Positions 1 through 9,352 of a DNA stretch of 64,000 bases are shown here, in pieces. The DNA is from Natranaerobius thermophilus JW/NM-WN-LF (lineage in GTDB: Bacteria; Bacillota; Natranaerobiia; Natranaerobiales; Natranaerobiaceae). A program made the translations under genes and the position numbers. How positions within the stretch are numbered: the first letter of the stretch is position 1; each line of letters opens with the position of its first letter. The stretch lies in assembly GCF_000020005.1 (NCBI RefSeq), contig NC_010718.1, forward strand, positions 71,001 through 135,000, written 5' to 3'. The notes beneath the pieces were generated by a model. It did not search any database and was not told the DNA's origin. It saw only the letters and a program-made list of their open reading frames with translations.

Positions 1-114
1 CAAAAAGACAGTTTCTTTAATGCATCTGAAGAGCTAGGCTTATCTCCGGAACCTTTAGACTTTAATAAATTGGCATCCCAATCTAATAATCCAGTTTCCC
101 AAAAACTCAATTAA
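1..114 (+). CDS. C-terminal fragment of an unidentified protein
   Basis: An open frame runs in from the left edge and stops at TAA 112-114. It gives 37 residues ending in SNNPVSQKLN. No motif identifies the family. In related genomes the gene before ispE is often veg, a small spore protein or yabG, but nothing in this tail supports one of these over the others. The start lies outside the window. Confidence 0.45.
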   Translation, partial: QKDSFFNASEELGLSPEPLDFNKLASQSNNPVSQKLN

Positions 115-127
115 TGATATCATTATC

Positions 128-154
128 AAGGAGTTGAAGGAGTTGGAGGAGTTG
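128..154 (+). repeat. three tandem 9-bp units before ispE
   Basis: Positions 128-136, 137-145 and 146-154 read AAGGAGTTG, AAGGAGTTG and GAGGAGTTG. They lie in the 101-bp gap between the leftmost gene fragment and ispE. They resemble repeated ribosome sites, but no ATG/GTG/TTG-started frame of useful length follows at the right spacing. Function unknown. Confidence 0.5.
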
Positions 155-215
155 CAAAGAGTGAAGTATATCTAAGATATATGGACTACTAAAGTTCTGA
201 GGAGGGGAGCTTAAC

Positions 216-1142
216 TTGTCACCAGATATTTTGAGAGTGGAATCTCCTGCTAAGATTAATCTCTACTTAGATATTTTAGGGAAGAGGCAGGATGGTTTCC
301 ATGAAGTTGAAATGGTAATGCAATCGATTTCTTTATGTGATCGGTTAACTTTTATAAGACAATCCCAGGGTAACAATAACAATATTGAATTGCTAATGAA
401 ATCATCGGACTGTATTGACCAATTACCTGTCAGGGGAGATAACTTAATAATTAAGGCTGCCAGGTTATTGATGAATGATTTTAGATTACCGCCAATCAAG
501 GTGATTTTAGAGAAGAACATTCCAACTGAAGCGGGGTTAGCCGGTGGCAGTAGTAATGCTGCTGCAACTTTATGGGCAATAAATCACATGTTTCAACTAG
601 GACTTACCGAGCAAGAACTATCTGACATAGGTGCTCGCCTTGGTTCAGATATTCCCTTTTGTTTGTTTGGCGGAACCAAGCTTGCCAAGGGACGAGGAGA
701 AATTTTACATCCACTACCTTCTTTGCCCAACTGTTATTTTGTACTAGTTAAACCCAATTTTGGAGTTAGTACGGGAAAAGTGTATCAAGAGCTAGGGTTT
801 AAAACGGATACCGAATATGGAGAAAATCATCAAACAAAATCAAGGGTCAATGGAATTATTTCAGGCTTGGAAAAAGGAACTTTAACTGGAATTGTAGAAA
901 ATATGTATAATAAGATGGAAGAGATTGTGTTTAAATGGCATAGGGATATGCAAATAATATCACAGCAAATTGAGCAATTAGGGGCTTTAAAAGTATTAAT
1001 GAGTGGAAGTGGTTCAACTATTTTTGGCGTTTTTGATAACTATGACACTGCTAAATATGCAAAAAAACAATTAGAAAGAGAATTTAAGTATGTGTTTCTC
1101 TCGATCCCCCGTGATATGGGAGTGGGAAAGGAGAATAATTAA
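216..1142 (+). CDS. ispE: 4-diphosphocytidyl-2-C-methyl-D-erythritol kinase
   Basis: This enzyme phosphorylates CDP-methylerythritol with ATP in the non-mevalonate (MEP) isoprenoid pathway, in the cytoplasm. At 308 residues it has the normal family length. The N-terminal PAKINLYL (11-18), the GHMP-kinase phosphate loop PTEAGLAGGSSNAAA (103-117), the SDIPF segment with the likely catalytic Asp145, and the C-terminal LMSGSGST loop are all present. The start is TTG at 216, six bases after the strong site GGAGGGGAG (201-209). Its stop overlaps the ATG of the next gene by one base, so the two are translationally coupled. The order ispE then purR and spoVG is the classic Firmicute arrangement. Confidence 0.97.
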   Translation: MSPDILRVESPAKINLYLDILGKRQDGFHEVEMVMQSISLCDRLTFIRQSQGNNNNIELLMKSSDCIDQLPVRGDNLIIKAARLLMNDFRLPPIKVILEKNIPTEAGLAGGSSNAAATLWAINHMFQLGLTEQELSDIGARLGSDIPFCLFGGTKLAKGRGEILHPLPSLPNCYFVLVKPNFGVSTGKVYQELGFKTDTEYGENHQTKSRVNGIISGLEKGTLTGIVENMYNKMEEIVFKWHRDMQIISQQIEQLGALKVLMSGSGSTIFGVFDNYDTAKYAKKQLEREFKYVFLSIPRDMGVGKENN

Positions 1143-1927
1143 TGGTTCAATGTGTTGTGTTAGCAGGAAATTCTGAAACTGATAGAAAAGTAGCAGATTT
1201 AACATCTCAAAATATTAATAACAAGGCACTGGTACCTATTAATGGACAGCCGATGATTCAGTACATAATTTCTGCCCTAAAAAAATCTGACTTAGTAGAT
1301 GATATGGTGATTGTAGGTCCGAAACAGGAGTTGACAGGCAGACTAAAGGGTGAATCTCAAAACTTTGAAATTATTGAAAAACACGAATCGGGGAAAGTAT
1401 TGGATAATCTATTAAAAGGGATAGATTTTTTAAAACCTCAAAATAATATTTTAGTTGTAACTTCAGATATACCTTTACTAACGCCTGAAGCCATAGACAA
1501 TTTTATCAACCAATGCGATGACAAACTGGATTTACTTTATCCAGTAATACCGAAAGAAGCTAATCAAAAGGAATTTCCACAGGTAGAGAGAACCTATGTA
1601 AACTTATCTAATGGTAGCTTTACTGGTGGGAATGTTTTTTATATTAACCCGGCAAAGGTTAGGCCTTGCTACGAAAGAGTTGATCGAGTAATAAGAAACA
1701 GGAAAAATCCGCTTTTAATGGCCACGAATTTTGGGATTAGTTTTTTGGCGCAATTTTTAATGGGAAAGTTATCTTTAAAACAAGCTGAAGCCAAAATTTC
1801 ACAAATATTGCAGATACAAGCTAAAGTTATTGTTTCACACTATCCGGAACTTGGGATCGATATAGATAAATCAAGTGATATGAAATTAGCTGAAAAAATA
1901 ATAGATAGAGAAAAAGTTTATGTCTAA
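1142..1927 (+). CDS. MobA-like nucleotidyltransferase family protein, substrate unknown
   Basis: This 261-residue protein has the Rossmann-like fold signature of NTP-transferases. It starts with VQCVVLAGN, carries NKALVPINGQPMIQYII (a GlmU/MobA-type acceptor segment with its Lys), and has VTSDIPLLTPEAI, where the Asp normally binds the metal and nucleotide. The usual glycine-rich loop after LAG is altered to NSETD, so it is a divergent member. Genes of this type sit between ispE and purR in several Clostridia. The substrate is not known to me. Molybdopterin or sugar nucleotides are possible from the fold alone. It overlaps the ispE stop by one base. Confidence 0.75.
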   Translation: MVQCVVLAGNSETDRKVADLTSQNINNKALVPINGQPMIQYIISALKKSDLVDDMVIVGPKQELTGRLKGESQNFEIIEKHESGKVLDNLLKGIDFLKPQNNILVVTSDIPLLTPEAIDNFINQCDDKLDLLYPVIPKEANQKEFPQVERTYVNLSNGSFTGGNVFYINPAKVRPCYERVDRVIRNRKNPLLMATNFGISFLAQFLMGKLSLKQAEAKISQILQIQAKVIVSHYPELGIDIDKSSDMKLAEKIIDREKVYV

Positions 1928-1950
1928 AAAATATAGAAAGAGGTGACAGA

Positions 1951-2793
1951 GTGAAAGTTACGAGAGCATCTAAAATTTCACGGATTTTTTTTATGACCCA
2001 AAAATTACTATCCAATCCTGGGAAAATAATATCACTAAAATATTTTGTCGATAATTTGGGAGCTGCTAAATCCACTATAAGTGAAGATTTAACGGAAATC
2101 AAACAGAATTTACATGAATCAGGGGAAGGTACATTACAAACAGTGTCAGGCAAAAATGGTGGGATTAAATTTATACCCCTACAATCACAAGAAACAATCC
2201 AGGCCAACCTTGATCAATTAGAAGCTAAGCTCAAAGAAGCTCATAGAATTTTGCCTGGGGGTTATTTATATATGGGAGATATTATCTCTAACCCGGCATT
2301 GATTAAAAATGCGGCTAAAATGTTTGCTGGTTATTTTTCCCCTAAGGGCCCTGATGTAGTTTTAACTGTAGAAACCAAAGGGATATTACTAGCTGGATAC
2401 ACGGCGGACTATTTAGGCGTACCTTTGGCTATAGCTAGAAGAAACAGTCGGGTTACTGAAGGTTCCGTATTAACTATAAATTATATTTCTGGCTCAACTA
2501 ATATGATACAGACCATGTCTTTATCAACCAGGGCTATTGAAAAAAATAGTAAAGTACTGATTATAGATGATTTTATGAAACGAGGGGGAACTTTAAAAGG
2601 CCTTAAAAATTTGACATACGAATTTGAAAGTAATGTTGTTGGTTTGGGAGTTTTGCTTGAACAAGGTACCCAAAAAGAAAAACTCGTGTCTGAACATCTC
2701 TCTTTAGGTATATTGGAAAATATCAATGAAGAACAGGGACAAGTTAATCTGACTATGAGACGGGGAGATTTTTTAAAAAACAATTTTTATTAG
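1951..2793 (+). CDS. purR: pur operon repressor PurR
   Basis: This DNA-binding repressor of purine genes in Firmicutes responds to PRPP. The 280-residue protein has an N-terminal winged-helix domain (about 1-75) and a C-terminal type I phosphoribosyltransferase-like domain. The PRPP loop KVLIIDDFMKRGGT lies at 201-214. The domain serves as a PRPP sensor, not as an enzyme. The start is GTG 1951 after AGAGGTGA. Length and position beside spoVG match B. subtilis. The nearby prs makes the PRPP that is expected to antagonise this repressor. Confidence 0.96.
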   Translation: MKVTRASKISRIFFMTQKLLSNPGKIISLKYFVDNLGAAKSTISEDLTEIKQNLHESGEGTLQTVSGKNGGIKFIPLQSQETIQANLDQLEAKLKEAHRILPGGYLYMGDIISNPALIKNAAKMFAGYFSPKGPDVVLTVETKGILLAGYTADYLGVPLAIARRNSRVTEGSVLTINYISGSTNMIQTMSLSTRAIEKNSKVLIIDDFMKRGGTLKGLKNLTYEFESNVVGLGVLLEQGTQKEKLVSEHLSLGILENINEEQGQVNLTMRRGDFLKNNFY

Positions 2794-2852
2794 AAGGAAA
2801 TTTAGTATAATTGTAGAAGTAATAATAACTCGAGTATAAGGTGGTGACCTTG

Positions 2853-3140
2853 TTGGCAGCCAATAAAGAAACCCTTGAAATTAGCAATATTAAAATAAAT
2901 CTAATAAAAGATAACAGTAAAGTTAAAGCATTAGTTTCACTAGTGATAGAGGACTCCTTGGCTCTTCATGGAATAAAGGTTGTTGAAGGCAACTCAGGCT
3001 TATTTGTGGCAATGCCTAGCCGTAAAACCAAAGACAACGAGTATAAGGACATAGTGCATCCCATAACTCCCGAATTTAGAAAAAACATGCAAGAAACTAT
3101 CTTGGAAGTTTATCATGAAATGAGTGCAGAACCGGTATAA
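2853..3140 (+). CDS. spoVG: septation/sporulation regulator SpoVG
   Basis: SpoVG is a small nucleic-acid-binding regulator of sporulation septation and other processes. The body contains the family core HGIKVVEGNSGLFVAMPSRK and the following HPITPEFRK segment. The protein is about 95 residues, the usual size. The likely start is one of the tandem TTG codons at 2850 or 2853, placed 5 or 8 bases after AGGTGG (2839-2844). A GTG at 2841 lies inside that site and is unlikely. A possible sigma-H-like element (AGGAAAT near 2795-2801) precedes it, but its -10 is poor. A terminator follows directly. Confidence 0.95.
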   Translation: MAANKETLEISNIKINLIKDNSKVKALVSLVIEDSLALHGIKVVEGNSGLFVAMPSRKTKDNEYKDIVHPITPEFRKNMQETILEVYHEMSAEPV

Positions 3141-3147
3141 TTATGTC

Positions 3148-3177
3148 CAAAAAAGGAGCTAATATGCTCCTTTTTTG
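3148..3177 (+). terminator. Rho-independent terminator after spoVG
   Basis: A perfect 12-bp stem, 3148-3159 against 3166-3177, with loop TAATAT. The GC part is GGAGC/GCTCC, followed by six T. It overlaps the -35 of the next promoter. Confidence 0.9.
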
Positions 3178-3203
3178 GTGTTAACCTTTAACTGTGATAT
3201 AAT
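3175..3203 (+). promoter_or_regulatory. sigma-A promoter of glmU with extended -10
   Basis: TTGGTG (3175-3180), a 17-bp spacer, then TATAAT (3198-3203) preceded by TG at 3195-3196. It lies between the spoVG terminator and glmU, so glmU-prs has its own promoter. The -35 is weak, and the extended -10 compensates. Confidence 0.65.
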
Positions 3204-3240
3204 ATTTTCGAACTTAAATTGGATGACTGGGGTGATTAGC

Positions 3241-4638
3241 TTGAATGATGCTAATACTACTGCTGTTATTTTAGCTGCTGGCAAGGGTACCAGAATGAAG
3301 TCAAAAATTCCAAAAGTATTACATGAAGTTTGTAATAAACCACTATTGTGGCATATTTTAACAGCTGCTCAATCTGTTACGGATAAGCAGACAGTGGTGA
3401 CTGGCTATGGTAGAGAAAAAGTAGAAAACTTTCTTAAAGAAAAATTTGATGATAAAAACTTAACAACTACAATTCAGGAACGTCAGATGGGTACTGGGCA
3501 TGCAGTTGTATGTGCAAAAAATCAATTAAATAGTCCACACACTATGGTGTTGTTAGGGGATACACCATTGATTACAGATCAAGAGCTGTCAGGACTGAAA
3601 AAATACCATGTTGATAATGCATCTGCAGCTACAATACTTACCATTACCGAGAATGATCCTCATGGCTATGGTAGGATTATTAGAGATAAAGACGGTTTTG
3701 TTAAAAAAATAGTTGAAGAAGCCGATGCCACACCGCAAGAGAAAGATATTAATGAAATTAATACAGGACTCATGATATTTGAGACTGAAAAACTTTTGTT
3801 TGCTTTAGATAAATTGGACTCAGAAAATAATCAAGGTGAATATTACTTAACTGATGTTATCAATATTTTGTATCAAACAGGCGAATGTGTTTTAGGATAT
3901 CAAATAGAAAAAACATATCGGGCATTGGGTGTTAATGACAGAGCAGAACTGGCTAGAGCCGAAAAAATAAAACGCCAGGAGATAAACAACGAGTTTATGT
4001 ATTGTGGAGTGACTATAAAAGATCCAGAAAGCACATATATAGATCCTGAGATTTCTATTGGATATGATACAGTTATTTACCCTAATACTTATCTTACTGG
4101 GGACACCCGTATAGGGACGAACTGTGAAATTGGTCCAGAGGTACAAATTTCAGATTCCTTTATCGGTGATGGCTGTAAAGTAAAAAAATCACAGATTACG
4201 GATAGTATATTAGAAGATGAGGTATCTATAGGTCCCTATGCTCAAATTCGTCCAGGTACAACAATTGGATCAAAAGCTAAAATAGGTAACTTTGTTGAAG
4301 TCAAAAATTCAAGTATCGGTGAAAACACTAAAGCTAATCATCTGGCCTATATTGGCGATGCAGATATAGGATCAAATGTTAATATGGGGGCCGGCAGTGT
4401 TATAGTGAATTATGATGGACAGATCAAACACAGAACAGTTATAGAGGATGGAGCTTTTGTTGGTTGTAATAGTAATCTAGTAGCTCCCGTTACGATAAAA
4501 ACGAATGCTTTCGTTGCTGCCGGGAGTACTGTAACAGAAAACATCCCTGAAGATAGCTTGGGGATTGCTCGATGCAGACAAACAAACAAAGAAGATTGGG
4601 TTACTAAAAAAATGGGCAGGGGGTATAGTGATGGCTAA
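3241..4638 (+). CDS. glmU: bifunctional UDP-GlcNAc pyrophosphorylase / GlcN-1-P acetyltransferase
   Basis: GlmU acetylates glucosamine-1-P and uridylates the product to UDP-GlcNAc for peptidoglycan. The N-terminal half has the pyrophosphorylase loop [19 protein letters not shown], plus QMGTGHAV and LLGDTPLI. The C-terminal half is a left-handed beta helix of hexapeptide repeats ending in YDGQIKHRT. The frame is open further upstream, but those codons lie in the spoVG terminator and promoter. TTG 3241, seven bases after TGGGGTGA, gives 465 residues, close to the usual 456. It overlaps prs by 8 bp. Confidence 0.96.
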   Translation: MNDANTTAVILAAGKGTRMKSKIPKVLHEVCNKPLLWHILTAAQSVTDKQTVVTGYGREKVENFLKEKFDDKNLTTTIQERQMGTGHAVVCAKNQLNSPHTMVLLGDTPLITDQELSGLKKYHVDNASAATILTITENDPHGYGRIIRDKDGFVKKIVEEADATPQEKDINEINTGLMIFETEKLLFALDKLDSENNQGEYYLTDVINILYQTGECVLGYQIEKTYRALGVNDRAELARAEKIKRQEINNEFMYCGVTIKDPESTYIDPEISIGYDTVIYPNTYLTGDTRIGTNCEIGPEVQISDSFIGDGCKVKKSQITDSILEDEVSIGPYAQIRPGTTIGSKAKIGNFVEVKNSSIGENTKANHLAYIGDADIGSNVNMGAGSVIVNYDGQIKHRTVIEDGAFVGCNSNLVAPVTIKTNAFVAAGSTVTENIPEDSLGIARCRQTNKEDWVTKKMGRGYSDG

Positions 4639-5599
4639 TGATGAAAAGCGACTTAATACTAAAAACTTAAAGATTTTTTCAGGAAATGCTAATCTAAATC
4701 TATCCCAAGAAATAACAGAATATTTGGGAGTAGACATGGGAAAAGGCAAAGCTACAAGATTTAGTGATGGAGAAATTGATGTTGTAATTGAAGAAAGTAT
4801 TAGAGGTTCTGATGTATTTGTAGTACAACCTATTTGTTCTCCGGCAAATGAAAATATAATGGAACTGTTAATCATGTTGGATGCATTTAAAAGAGCATCA
4901 GCTCAAGAAATCAATGTAGTTATACCCTATTACGGTTATGCCAGAAAAGATAGAAAAGCTCGTGCTAGGGATCCAATAACAGCAAAATTAATGGCAGATT
5001 TACTGGAAACAGCTGGTGCCAATCGGGTCATTACCATGGACTTACATGCCCAACAAATTCAAGGCTTTTTCAATATTCCGCTAGATCATCTTCAAGCTGG
5101 GCCAATCCTAGCCGACTATTTCCAAGAAAAAGGGTTAGATGAGCCTGTGATTGTTTCTCCTGATATGGGTGGTGTACCTAGAGCGAGAGCCATGGCCGAG
5201 AACTTAAATTGTCCGATAGCCATAATTGATAAACGTCGTCCCGATGCCAATGTGGCCGAAATAATGAATGTTGTCGGAGATGTTGAGGGGAAAACGGCTA
5301 TCATGATTGACGACTTGATTGATACTGCAGGAACTATGTCACTAGCGGCGGAAGCCCTATTAAAGCATGGGGCTAAAGATGTATACGCATGTTGTACACA
5401 TCCTGTCTTAAGTGGCCCTGCAGTAGATAGATTGAGTAAATCACCCATTAAAGAAATAGTGGTTACTAATACAATTCCACTTCCAAAAGAAAAAGAACTG
5501 GATAAAATTAAAGTTCTATCAGTGGCTCCTTTAATTGGGGAAGCAATTTTAAGGGTTCATAACAGAATGTCTGTAAGCACTTTATTTGAAGATGACTAA
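4631..5599 (+). CDS. prs: ribose-phosphate pyrophosphokinase
   Basis: Prs makes PRPP from ribose-5-P and ATP for purine, pyrimidine, His, Trp and NAD synthesis. It has 322 residues from ATG 4631, which lies in the end of glmU behind GGCAGGGGG. Family signatures are present: [21 protein letters not shown] (catalytic flexible loop region), the [11 protein letters not shown] box, and the PRPP loop [11 protein letters not shown]. The 8-bp overlap with glmU indicates translational coupling. The same glmU-prs-ctc order is found in Bacillus. Confidence 0.97.
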   Translation: MANDEKRLNTKNLKIFSGNANLNLSQEITEYLGVDMGKGKATRFSDGEIDVVIEESIRGSDVFVVQPICSPANENIMELLIMLDAFKRASAQEINVVIPYYGYARKDRKARARDPITAKLMADLLETAGANRVITMDLHAQQIQGFFNIPLDHLQAGPILADYFQEKGLDEPVIVSPDMGGVPRARAMAENLNCPIAIIDKRRPDANVAEIMNVVGDVEGKTAIMIDDLIDTAGTMSLAAEALLKHGAKDVYACCTHPVLSGPAVDRLSKSPIKEIVVTNTIPLPKEKELDKIKVLSVAPLIGEAILRVHNRMSVSTLFEDD

Positions 5600-5688
5600 T
5601 GTTTGACTAATTTCGCAAAAATAGATATACTAATGTTTGGTATATTTTTAACATAGATATTAAGCGCGAAAAGAAAGGGGTATTATAG

Positions 5689-6336
5689 ATGGATAGAAAA
5701 GAATTACAGGTAAAAGAGCGGACAGTGACTAGAAAAAGTGAAGTTAAGAAATTAAGAACTAACAATGAAATTCCAGCTGTTTTATATGGCAAAAACATCG
5801 AAAGTAAAAAATTAAGCATTGAAAAAAGAGAACTGCTAGATGCATTATCTACCGCTGCTGGAGATAACGTTCTATTGGACTTAAAACTAGATAATGGAGA
5901 ATCTTATCCAGCAATTTTTAAGGAAATTCAAAAAGATCCAATAAAAGGGTTTTTTATCCACATTGACTTCCATACTATTGACTTAAAAGAAACCTTACAA
6001 GTTAGTGTGCCACTTAACATTGAAGGTGAGCCTGTGGGTGTTGAAAATGGAGGTATTCCACAGTATCAGCTTAGAGAAATTGAAATCGAATGTCTACCTA
6101 CCCAAATACCAGATCATATTGAGGTCGACGTTAGTAATATAGATCTAAACGAAAGCATTAATGTAGGTGATTTACCACTACCAGAAGGCTCAGAGCTGGT
6201 TACTGAACCCGAAGAAACAGTCATGTCAGTAGTTGCGCCAGAAACGGAAGAAGAACCGGATACAGAAGAAGATGAAGAAGGCGAAGAAGACGTTGAAGAA
6301 GAAAGTGAAGAAGAGGAAGAAGAATCTGAAGAGTAA
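5689..6336 (+). CDS. rplY: ribosomal protein L25 / general stress protein Ctc
   Basis: The protein binds 5S rRNA in the large subunit. It is of the long Ctc/TL5 type: an N-terminal L25 domain (about 1-95, with IPAVLYGKNIESKKLSI) and a C-terminal beta domain (about 96-185). The last 30 or so residues are almost all Glu and Asp, a low-complexity acidic tail. Tails like this occur in some Ctc proteins, and the extreme form here fits a salt-adapted proteome (inference). ATG 5689 follows AAAGGGG. A terminator separates it from pth. Confidence 0.95.
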   Translation: MDRKELQVKERTVTRKSEVKKLRTNNEIPAVLYGKNIESKKLSIEKRELLDALSTAAGDNVLLDLKLDNGESYPAIFKEIQKDPIKGFFIHIDFHTIDLKETLQVSVPLNIEGEPVGVENGGIPQYQLREIEIECLPTQIPDHIEVDVSNIDLNESINVGDLPLPEGSELVTEPEETVMSVVAPETEEEPDTEEDEEGEEDVEEESEEEEEESEE

Positions 6337-6343
6337 TTGGAAC

Positions 6344-6371
6344 AAGAGGGCGCATGTAAATGCGCCCTTTT
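6344..6371 (+). terminator. Rho-independent terminator after rplY
   Basis: Stem GGGCGCAT (6348-6355) / ATGCGCCC (6360-6367), loop GTAA, extended by A-T pairs and followed by TTTT. Confidence 0.9.
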
Positions 6372-6413
6372 AAATTGGTATTAAATGAACTAGGAAACTA
6401 TGGGAGGTATTAT

Positions 6414-6983
6414 ATGAAGTTAATAGCCGGCCTTGGAAATCCAGGCAAAAAATATCAGTACAACAAGCATAATATAGGTTTTATGGTAATTGACTACTTC
6501 GCAAAACAGCATGGTTTATCGGTTACCAAACTTAAACATCAGTCCATGTGGGATGAGCTCCGCCTAGAAGGTGAAAAAATCGTTTTAATAAAGCCTTTAA
6601 CTTATATGAACAGAAGTGGGCATGCTATTAAACTTTGGAAAGACTACTTTAAGATTGAAAATCAAGATTTGTTGATTATTTATGACGACTTGGATTTGGA
6701 ACTAGGGGATTTGAGAATGCGTCCTAAGGGTGGCACAGGTGGTCATAACGGATTAAAGTCTATTGTGTCAACTTTAGGTGGTAAAGAATTTCCCAGAATT
6801 AGATTCGGAATTGGCCGTCCTGCTAGCCAAGAGTCAACATCTTCTTATGTATTAAAAGATTTTACTAAAAAAGAGTTTGAAACCATAAATAATAAATTCC
6901 CTGACTTGTCAAAAGGTATTGAACTGTTTTGCAAAGAAGGCATTAACGAAGCTATGAATTTCGTTAATAGCTTGCAAAACTAA
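6414..6983 (+). CDS. pth: peptidyl-tRNA hydrolase
   Basis: Pth releases tRNA from peptidyl-tRNA dropped by ribosomes. From ATG 6414 behind GGGAGGT it has 189 residues, typical of bacterial Pth. Visible signatures are LIAGLGNPGKKYQYNKHNIG, with the catalytic His in the NKHNIG box, KPLTYMNRSG, and the DDLDLELG...GGTGGHNGLKSI block. An in-frame extension upstream to 6360 begins in the rplY terminator and has no ribosome site, so it was not used. Its position after ctc matches Bacillus. Confidence 0.97.
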   Translation: MKLIAGLGNPGKKYQYNKHNIGFMVIDYFAKQHGLSVTKLKHQSMWDELRLEGEKIVLIKPLTYMNRSGHAIKLWKDYFKIENQDLLIIYDDLDLELGDLRMRPKGGTGGHNGLKSIVSTLGGKEFPRIRFGIGRPASQESTSSYVLKDFTKKEFETINNKFPDLSKGIELFCKEGINEAMNFVNSLQN

Positions 6984-7033
6984 GCTAAAGTTTTAAAGTT
7001 GCATACGGTTAAAGAGGCAAAGAAAATTAGTCC

Positions 7034-7062
7034 TTGACATTTAAACAACCCCCTGTTTTAAT
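7034..7062 (+). promoter_or_regulatory. sigma-A promoter of the AbgT-family gene
   Basis: A perfect TTGACA (7034-7039), a 17-bp spacer, and TTTAAT (7057-7062). It is about 50 bp before the start codon. Confidence 0.7.
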
Positions 7063-7113
7063 AATACTTGGGAGTAATTTTTTTTAATAACTTAAAAAGG
7101 GGGAATTTTATTA

Positions 7114-8670
7114 ATGGCAGGTCAAAGTGAAACACCTACCCCACAAACGCCACAGACCCCAGAAGGGTCAGGTTTGTTTGAGAGAATTCTGAATTTTATT
7201 GAAAGAGTAGGAAACAAACTTCCTCATCCTATCATTTTATTTTTCATTCTAGCTGGTTTAACTATCGTAGCTTCTTGGTTGGTATCAGCTGCTGGAGTAA
7301 CTGTTGAACATCCAGGTACTGGCGAAACAGTTGAAGCTGTCAATTTAATATCAAGATATGGCTTTGAAAGAATAGTCACTGAAGCAGTTGATAATTTTGT
7401 TGGTTTTGCACCCTTAGGTGTTGTACTAGTAGCTATGCTAGGAGTTGGAGTAGCAGAGAAATCCGGACTCATAAATTCAGTGTTGAAATCTTTAATATTA
7501 GGCGCTCCTATGAAATTATTGACAGTAGCAGTAGTTCTAGTAGGTATTTTGTCCAGTGTTGCTACTGACGCAGGTTATGTAGTGGTAGTTCCCCTAGGTG
7601 CAATTATTTTCGCAGCCAAGGGACGCCATCCCATGGTTGGTTTGGCCGCAGCCTTCGCTGGTGTATCAGGTGGTTTCAGTGCCAACTTGATTATAACCAG
7701 TTTAGATCCATTGTTGACAGAACTTACAAGGGATGCTGCCGAAACATGGGTTGACAGTTATCCCATGGCTCCTTCTGTTAACTTGTGGTTCATGATGGCA
7801 TCGACGATCATAATCTCAGCAGTTGGTGCCATAGTAACAGAAAAGATAGTTGCCCCCCGTTTTGGAGAGTATACTGGTGATTACAAGCCAGAACTTGAAC
7901 CTCTTAATAATCAGGAGAAAAGCGGTATCAAAGCAGCAGTTATTACTTTAATTATTTTGCTTGCTTTATTACTAGTGATGGCTGTTCCTGCAGATGGCCT
8001 TCTCCGTGATGATGAAGGTTCACTGACTTCTATGCAAGCACCTTTAATGGGTGGTATGGTACCGATTATCATGGTACTATTCCTCTTACCTGGTATTGCT
8101 TATGGCTATGCTGCCAAAACAGTCAAAAACAGCACAGATGTAGCAAAATATATGTCAGAGGCTATGTCGGATATGGGTGGTTATGTGGCCTTGGCTTTTG
8201 CCGCCGGTCAGTTTGTCAAATACTTCGAATGGTCACAGATAGGTACAATCCTGGCTGTTGCAGGAGCAGATTTCTTGCAGGCCATCGAATTTACAGGAAT
8301 ACCATTATTAATTGCCTTTGTAATCGTGGCAGGCTTTATCAATCTATTTGTTGGAAGTGCTTCTGCTAAATGGGCAATTATGGCTCCAGTATTTGTTCCT
8401 ATGTTCATGGAATTAGGTTATGCTCCAGAACTAACACAAATGGCTTATCGTGTAGGAGACTCTGTCACCAATATAATTACACCACTAATGCCATATTTTG
8501 CAGTAATCATCGCATTTGCCAAGAGATTTGACGAAAAAGTCGGAATTGGTACACTTATTTCTACAATGCTTCCGTACTCCATTGTATTCTTGATTACTTG
8601 GACTATAATGCTAATTTTATGGTATGCGCTAAACTTACCAATCGGACCAGGTGGACAAATGTTTGTCTAA
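7114..8670 (+). CDS. AbgT/MtrF-family transporter
   Basis: This is a 518-residue integral membrane protein with about 11-12 hydrophobic segments. It belongs to the AbgT family (p-aminobenzoyl-glutamate importers and MtrF/YdaH-type sulfonamide exporters). Supporting features are the N-terminal FIERVGNKLPHPIILFFIL, the GVGVAEKSGLI segment, the SSVATDAGYVVVVPLGA re-entrant region, and the C-terminal SASAKWAIMAPVFVPMF and GDSVTNIITPLMPYF. The true substrate (p-aminobenzoyl-glutamate, other dipeptide-like compounds or drug export) cannot be told from sequence. It is a single gene with its own promoter and terminator, inserted between pth and mfd. Confidence 0.9.
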   Translation: MAGQSETPTPQTPQTPEGSGLFERILNFIERVGNKLPHPIILFFILAGLTIVASWLVSAAGVTVEHPGTGETVEAVNLISRYGFERIVTEAVDNFVGFAPLGVVLVAMLGVGVAEKSGLINSVLKSLILGAPMKLLTVAVVLVGILSSVATDAGYVVVVPLGAIIFAAKGRHPMVGLAAAFAGVSGGFSANLIITSLDPLLTELTRDAAETWVDSYPMAPSVNLWFMMASTIIISAVGAIVTEKIVAPRFGEYTGDYKPELEPLNNQEKSGIKAAVITLIILLALLLVMAVPADGLLRDDEGSLTSMQAPLMGGMVPIIMVLFLLPGIAYGYAAKTVKNSTDVAKYMSEAMSDMGGYVALAFAAGQFVKYFEWSQIGTILAVAGADFLQAIEFTGIPLLIAFVIVAGFINLFVGSASAKWAIMAPVFVPMFMELGYAPELTQMAYRVGDSVTNIITPLMPYFAVIIAFAKRFDEKVGIGTLISTMLPYSIVFLITWTIMLILWYALNLPIGPGGQMFV

Positions 8671-8726
8671 TCAAGTAGGGTACACTGATGATTCGTGAAT
8701 GGAAATCCAATAGTATTTTATGTAAT

Positions 8727-8756
8727 ATACTCCCCTGGGTGAATCCAGGGGAGTAT
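8727..8756. terminator. bidirectional terminator between convergent genes
   Basis: A perfect 12-bp stem ATACTCCCCTGG (8727-8738) / CCAGGGGAGTAT (8745-8756), loop GTGAAT. The genes on both sides end toward it. Confidence 0.8.
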
Positions 8757-8806
8757 TTACTTGCATGAAAATTATTGATTCTTATGTAGATTAATCATGA
8801 TTTCAA

Positions 8807-9352
8807 TTAAAACACTATAAAGTAAAGGCCAATCCCAATTATTAAAATACCACCGATTAATTCTCCTTTACCTCTTAGAATAGACTGGAGTTGCTGCCCC
8901 AAAAATAATCCAAATCCTGTCATAACTAAAGCTACAACTCCAAATATCAAAGCCGTTAAAAGTGATGCGGCACCTGCTAATCCTAAAGTAAACCCAGCAG
9001 TTAAGGCATCGATACTGACAGAGACTGAAAAGATTAATAGTCCGGTCCCTTTGGTGAAATCTATAGTTTCTTCATTTTCCTCTTCAGCTAGGTACTGACT
9101 AATCATGCGATATCCGATAAATATTAATAGGCCGCCACCCAAGATTTCCCCCAATTCCTCTAAATAACCTGCCAGTAGATCACCTAGATACAGACCGAGA
9201 AGAGGCATAGCAACATGGAAAAATCCTACCAGTAAAGATATTTTTCCAACTCGGCTCAAGGTCATTGATTTTGTCCCAATTCCTAGAGAAACTGAAAATG
9301 CATCTGAGGCTACAGCTAATGCTATTAGAGTTGTTACCCATAAATCTATCAT
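8807..9352 (-). CDS. mntP: MntP-family manganese efflux protein
   Basis: This 181-residue membrane protein has six hydrophobic helices in two repeats. The MntP signatures ASDAFSVSLGIGTK near the N terminus and SVSIDALTAGFTLGLAG in the second repeat carry the intramembrane Asp residues. Members export Mn2+. The minus-strand start at 9352 follows AGGAGGAATAAT. An in-frame N-terminal extension to 9619 runs through the divergent promoter region and was rejected. I looked for the yybP-ykoY manganese riboswitch that often precedes mntP in Firmicutes and did not see it. Confidence 0.85.
   Translation of the reverse strand: MIDLWVTTLIALAVASDAFSVSLGIGTKSMTLSRVGKISLLVGFFHVAMPLLGLYLGDLLAGYLEELGEILGGGLLIFIGYRMISQYLAEEENEETIDFTKGTGLLIFSVSVSIDALTAGFTLGLAGAASLLTALIFGVVALVMTGFGLFLGQQLQSILRGKGELIGGILIIGIGLYFIVF

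Noticed and set aside
3175..3240. Extended N terminus of glmU
   Set aside because: These codons lie over the spoVG terminator and the glmU promoter. TTG 3241 has the ribosome site and gives the normal length.
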